Of a DNA stretch of 64,000 nt, positions 61,431-64,000 are shown piece after piece. Each line of letters begins with the position of its first letter. Position 1 is the stretch's first letter. Both the position numbers and the translations under genes were made by a program. This stretch comes from an uncultured Pseudovibrio sp. (lineage in GTDB: Bacteria; Pseudomonadota; Alphaproteobacteria; Rhizobiales; Stappiaceae): NCBI GenBank assembly GCA_947496145.1, contig CANMBS010000014.1, positions 49,122 to 113,121 of the forward strand, written 5' to 3'. The notes under the pieces are model-generated. The model did not search any database, was not told the origin of the DNA, and worked only from the letters and a program-made list of their open reading frames with translations.

Positions 61431-62336
61431 ATGGGTTTCAACTCCAACATTGAATGGTGTGACCACACTTTCAATCCTTGGATTGGCTGCACCAAAATAA
61501 GCCCAGCATGCGACAACTGCTATGCAGAAGCAATGATGGACAAACGCTTTAAGCGGGTCAGTTGGGGCGCAAAACAGCCCCGCAAGCGCACAAGCAAAAG
61601 GAGCTGGCGCGAACCATTAAAGTGGGACCGTGCAGCAGCCGAAAACGGTTTACGCTATCGCGTTTTCTGCGCCTCGCTAGCAGATGTGTTTGATAACTCA
61701 GTGCCTGCGGACTGGCAAGAAGACCTCTGGCAGCTCATTCGAGAAACGCCCAACCTTGACTGGTTGCTGCTCACCAAACGACCACAGAACATAGCGAAGA
61801 TGTTGCCCGATGACTGGGGCCACGGGTATGCAAATGTCTGGCTTGGGACAACGGTTGAGAACCAAAAAGAAGCTGAAAGACGCATACCAGTCTTGTGCGA
61901 GATCCCATGCCGGTTGCGTTTCCTGTCTTGTGAACCCTTACTTTCCACACTGAACCTTGAGCCGATTGGGAATGCTTTGTTTGACAGGAGCAAAGCTATC
62001 CGGGAGGCAATGCGTGGCCCTGCTCTTTTGAGTAAAGATCAGGCTGATGCTGAGATCGCTCATCCTCAAATTCACTGGGTCATTGCAGGCGGCGAAAGCG
62101 GTCAAGACTCCCGCTCCTCTCATCCAAGCTGGTTTACATCGCTGCGCGATCAATGCCGCGCTGCGCAAGTGCCGTTTTTCTTTAAGCAATGGGGTGACTG
62201 GGTGCCGGGAGAATTCACTGATCACGGTGAGTGGGCAATGAACAAAGTCGGCAAGCATCGTGCTTCAAAGCTCCTGGATGGTTGCCTGCATCAAGAGTTT
62301 CCGGTTCTGGAGCAAGGTTACGGAGCTACACAATGA
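61431..62336 (+). CDS. Phage Gp37/Gp68 family protein (DUF5131)
   Basis: A 301-residue protein, CGGAG before its ATG. The start NIEWCDHTFNPWIGCTKISPACDNCYAEAM with the C-x8-C-x2-C cluster, FCASLADVFDNSVP and DWLLLTKRPQNI are the DUF5131/Gp37-Gp68 hallmark, a radical-SAM-like family of unknown substrate in phages and mobile elements. VIAGGESGQDSR is its second conserved block. Confidence 0.9.
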   Translation: MGFNSNIEWCDHTFNPWIGCTKISPACDNCYAEAMMDKRFKRVSWGAKQPRKRTSKRSWREPLKWDRAAAENGLRYRVFCASLADVFDNSVPADWQEDLWQLIRETPNLDWLLLTKRPQNIAKMLPDDWGHGYANVWLGTTVENQKEAERRIPVLCEIPCRLRFLSCEPLLSTLNLEPIGNALFDRSKAIREAMRGPALLSKDQADAEIAHPQIHWVIAGGESGQDSRSSHPSWFTSLRDQCRAAQVPFFFKQWGDWVPGEFTDHGEWAMNKVGKHRASKLLDGCLHQEFPVLEQGYGATQ

Positions 62337-63121
62337 ATGCGATTATTCCAAGTTTCGATAACTCAACCCAAACTATGTCCAGTCTGGACTTCCTGAATGA
62401 AGTGATTAATCCGGCACGTGAAACGGCTGGAGAAAAGTCTGTAGAGAATCGCCATTTCATAACTCGAATTGAGGATGAACTGGACGATTTAGGGGTCGCG
62501 GAAAAGTTTTACGTGACCACCTCGCAAGGGGCAAAACGTGAGGTCAAGGGATATCATCTTACTTTTGATCAAATGCTCCTTGTTGGCATGCGCGAGTCCA
62601 AGGCTGTCAGGCGCAAGGTCCAAGCGAAGCTAAAGGAGCTTCAGGAGCAGACAGCAGAAGGTTTTCGAGTGCCAGGCACAATGGCTGAAGCACTTCGCCT
62701 TGCAGCAGATCAAGCTGAGCAAATAGAAGCCCAGCAAATCCAGATCAAACTGATGACACCAGCCGCAGAGCTTGGCGAACGTGTCGTGGAGTCTGATCGC
62801 TCTGTCATGCGCTTCGTGCGCACCCTTCCCGGTGTCAATACACAGCAAGTCCAGAAGAAGCTTGCTTCCCTTGGCTACCTTTACAAGCGCCAGGGAACAT
62901 GGCGCGTGAAACGCTCCAAGACCCGTTACTTCGATGAGCGTCTTATCGAAGGTGTCAAGGTAGAGGTGAAGATCATAGCCACTGGAGAGGGTCAGAAGCT
63001 CCTTGCCAGTCTCTACAATACGGGCAGGCTCCCTATGAGAAAGAATTGTCGTGTCGAAATGGTCTCCTTCGATAACCACGGCACCCTCACCCATATAGGC
63101 AAACAAGGAAACTTACTTTAA
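62333..63121 (+). CDS. Rha/KilAC-type phage antirepressor
   Basis: A 262-residue protein from ATG 62333 (ATGA overlap). The N-terminal domain (ENRHFITRIEDELDDLGVAEKFYVTTSQGAKREVKGYHLTFDQMLLVGMRESKAVRRKVQAKLKELQ) is Rha-like; a coiled linker follows. The KilAC/ANT domain (MTPAAELGERVVESDRSVMRFVRTLPGVNTQQVQKKLASLGYLYKRQGTWRVKRSKTRYF) is at about residues 140-260. Such proteins inactivate repressors, so it may induce a lysogen whose repressor lacks a self-cleavage domain. Confidence 0.82.
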   Translation: MNAIIPSFDNSTQTMSSLDFLNEVINPARETAGEKSVENRHFITRIEDELDDLGVAEKFYVTTSQGAKREVKGYHLTFDQMLLVGMRESKAVRRKVQAKLKELQEQTAEGFRVPGTMAEALRLAADQAEQIEAQQIQIKLMTPAAELGERVVESDRSVMRFVRTLPGVNTQQVQKKLASLGYLYKRQGTWRVKRSKTRYFDERLIEGVKVEVKIIATGEGQKLLASLYNTGRLPMRKNCRVEMVSFDNHGTLTHIGKQGNLL

Positions 63122-63516
63122 TGGGTTTCCGTTTCGTCCCTCCCAAAACCGCCTTCTCTCTGGACCCTTCCAGCAAAGAGAACAAGCGCATGAAGGATGA
63201 AGGCCACCTGGCCTTTATCCGCAAACTCCCCTGCCTGATTACAGGAAGGTATGGCGTTGACCCTTGCCATGTCCGCTATGGGGATCCGGTTTATCGCAAA
63301 CCAAAGACAGGCAAGGCCCGCAAGCCCGATGACTGTTGGGTCGTGCCGATGATCCGAGAGGAGCACGACAAACAGCACGGTCAGAATGAGCGCAATTTCT
63401 GGAAACAGCACGGCATAGACCCCTTAGCAGTCGCCCGTGACCTCTATGCGATCTCAGGAGATGAAGAGGCAGCAAAACGCATCCTGACAGCAGCAAGAAT
63501 GGGAAGAGCAGCATGA
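63121..63516 (+). CDS. Ref/DUF968-like HNH protein
   Basis: A 131-residue protein. HLAFIRKLPCLITGRYGVDPCHVRYGD, then KPDDCWVVPMIREEHDKQHGQNERNFWKQHGIDPLAVARDLYA matches the DUF968/Ref-like family, whose P1 member Ref is a RecA-dependent HNH nuclease. The H-N-H type ligands (C..H.R, H.DKQHG) are visible. Start overlaps the upstream stop (TAATG). Confidence 0.8.
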   Translation: MGFRFVPPKTAFSLDPSSKENKRMKDEGHLAFIRKLPCLITGRYGVDPCHVRYGDPVYRKPKTGKARKPDDCWVVPMIREEHDKQHGQNERNFWKQHGIDPLAVARDLYAISGDEEAAKRILTAARMGRAA

Positions 63517-64000
63517 CCAACATTTACGACTTATCTCTTGCTGACGACCTGAAGATTGGCGCAATCGGCAAGGTCTACGGCGCTCATCACACTCAAACCA
63601 GGCAAAGATATGAGTCCGCATATTTAGCTCCCAAGGAAGTGGACACATCAGGCTTTCGGGTTGAGGCTATATCTCAACACAATGATGGGCATGCATTCAC
63701 TTTCAATCGCGCCCCCAGCTTCAAATACAAAAAAGAAGTCGTCTCTGGTACCACTTGCCTGCTTGCCAAAGACGGGCCGTTCTATGCGGCCTATAAGTTC
63801 GAAAAGCCACAGGGGCGTTTTCAAGCATTTGCAGGTCGCAAGTTTACCATTCCGATGCTTGATGGAACCAGCACACTTGCTGAAGGCCAGTGGTGGCATA
63901 TTCAGCACCCATCTTCACAGGTGACCTCAATTGCCTGGAGCACACGGGCAAAGCTTGAACAGATCTTTCTTTTCTATAACGCTGAAGTTGACCAATCTGT
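63513..64000 (+). CDS. Unknown phage protein (cut by window edge)
   Basis: Open from the ATG at 63513, overlapping the previous stop by ATGA, to the window end (162 codons). The product starts MTNIYDLSLADDLKIGAIGKVYG, basic-rich and without a recognised family. It continues the same coupled operon. Confidence 0.6.
   Translation, partial: MTNIYDLSLADDLKIGAIGKVYGAHHTQTRQRYESAYLAPKEVDTSGFRVEAISQHNDGHAFTFNRAPSFKYKKEVVSGTTCLLAKDGPFYAAYKFEKPQGRFQAFAGRKFTIPMLDGTSTLAEGQWWHIQHPSSQVTSIAWSTRAKLEQIFLFYNAEVDQS

Larger units (their letters stand above)
7266..64000. mobile_element. Mosaic contractile-tailed prophage (left border approximate, right end beyond window)
   Basis: From about 8.2 kb to the right edge nearly every gene is of phage type: lysis, P2-like tail, lambda/Mu-like head, terminase, replication, cro/cI switch, RecE/RecT recombination and antirepressor. 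The left border lies between ppx (6437) and the lysis genes (8232); 7266 is a working boundary only. No integrase, transposase or duplicated attachment sequence was identified, so the integrase is expected to the right of 64 kb. Confidence 0.85.

Overview
The window is a stretch of alphaproteobacterial chromosome running into a large prophage. The first ~6.4 kb is host core DNA: the N-terminal part of an RsmB-type rRNA methyltransferase, guaB, a decayed DHA2-type MFS transporter, and an rlmE-ppx/gppA pair. Protein character and this gene neighbourhood point to Hyphomicrobiales or a relative such as a marine Stappiaceae/Pseudovibrio-type bacterium. That placement is an inference from gene style, not from a marker comparison. 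The prophage starts somewhere between 6.4 and 8.2 kb and runs past the right edge; no integrase or right attachment site is visible.

Late region (about 36.1 kb down to 8.2 kb, all minus strand): a minor-tail-Z-like gene, two small genes of the Acb2/Tad1 hairpin type (one clear, one divergent), small and large terminase (Nu1/GpA type), gpW, a lambda-type portal, a protease-coiled coil-capsid fusion, a DUF2190 decoration protein and connector candidates. A P2-like contractile tail follows: spike gpV, gpW/gp25, gpJ, gpI, fibre genes, sheath FI with an inserted Gly-rich domain, tube FII, gpE/E' with a T6G slippery site, tape measure, gpU, gpX and gpD. The lysis cassette is an amidase endolysin plus overlapping small membrane and lipoprotein genes. 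The head is lambda/Mu-like and the tail P2-like, so this is a mosaic myovirus-type temperate phage. Intrinsic terminators before the sheath gene and before the endolysin divide the late region into transcription units.

Early region A (37.2-43.5 kb, plus strand) follows an intergenic stretch of about 1 kb that holds paired GTCA-N5-TGAC motifs and a strongly structured, apparently non-coding leader. It carries small unknown genes, a DUF3150 protein, a MoxR-like AAA ATPase and a metallopeptidase-VWA protein (DUF2201), and ends at a GCAA-tetraloop terminator.

Early region B (52.7 down to 44.3 kb, minus strand) is the replication/DNA-modification operon behind a cro-like gene: MT-A70 methyltransferase, RMF-domain protein, RuvC-like resolvase, C5 methyltransferase, primase and DnaB helicase. 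It is interrupted by an AT-rich island (about 45.03-45.95 kb) with a membrane protein gene, flanked by exact 19-bp direct repeats.

Immunity and recombination region (52.7-64 kb): a cI-like repressor divergent from the cro-like gene, AT-rich accessory genes, then a plus-strand operon with an SMC/RecF-like ATPase, a RecE/YqaJ-type exonuclease, a RecT annealing protein, a degenerate DnaQ-fold protein, an XRE regulator, a Gp37/Gp68 (DUF5131) protein, a Rha/KilAC antirepressor and a Ref-like HNH protein. A palindromic operator-like sequence is shared by the cro/cI intergenic region and the start of this operon, suggesting joint repression in the lysogen.
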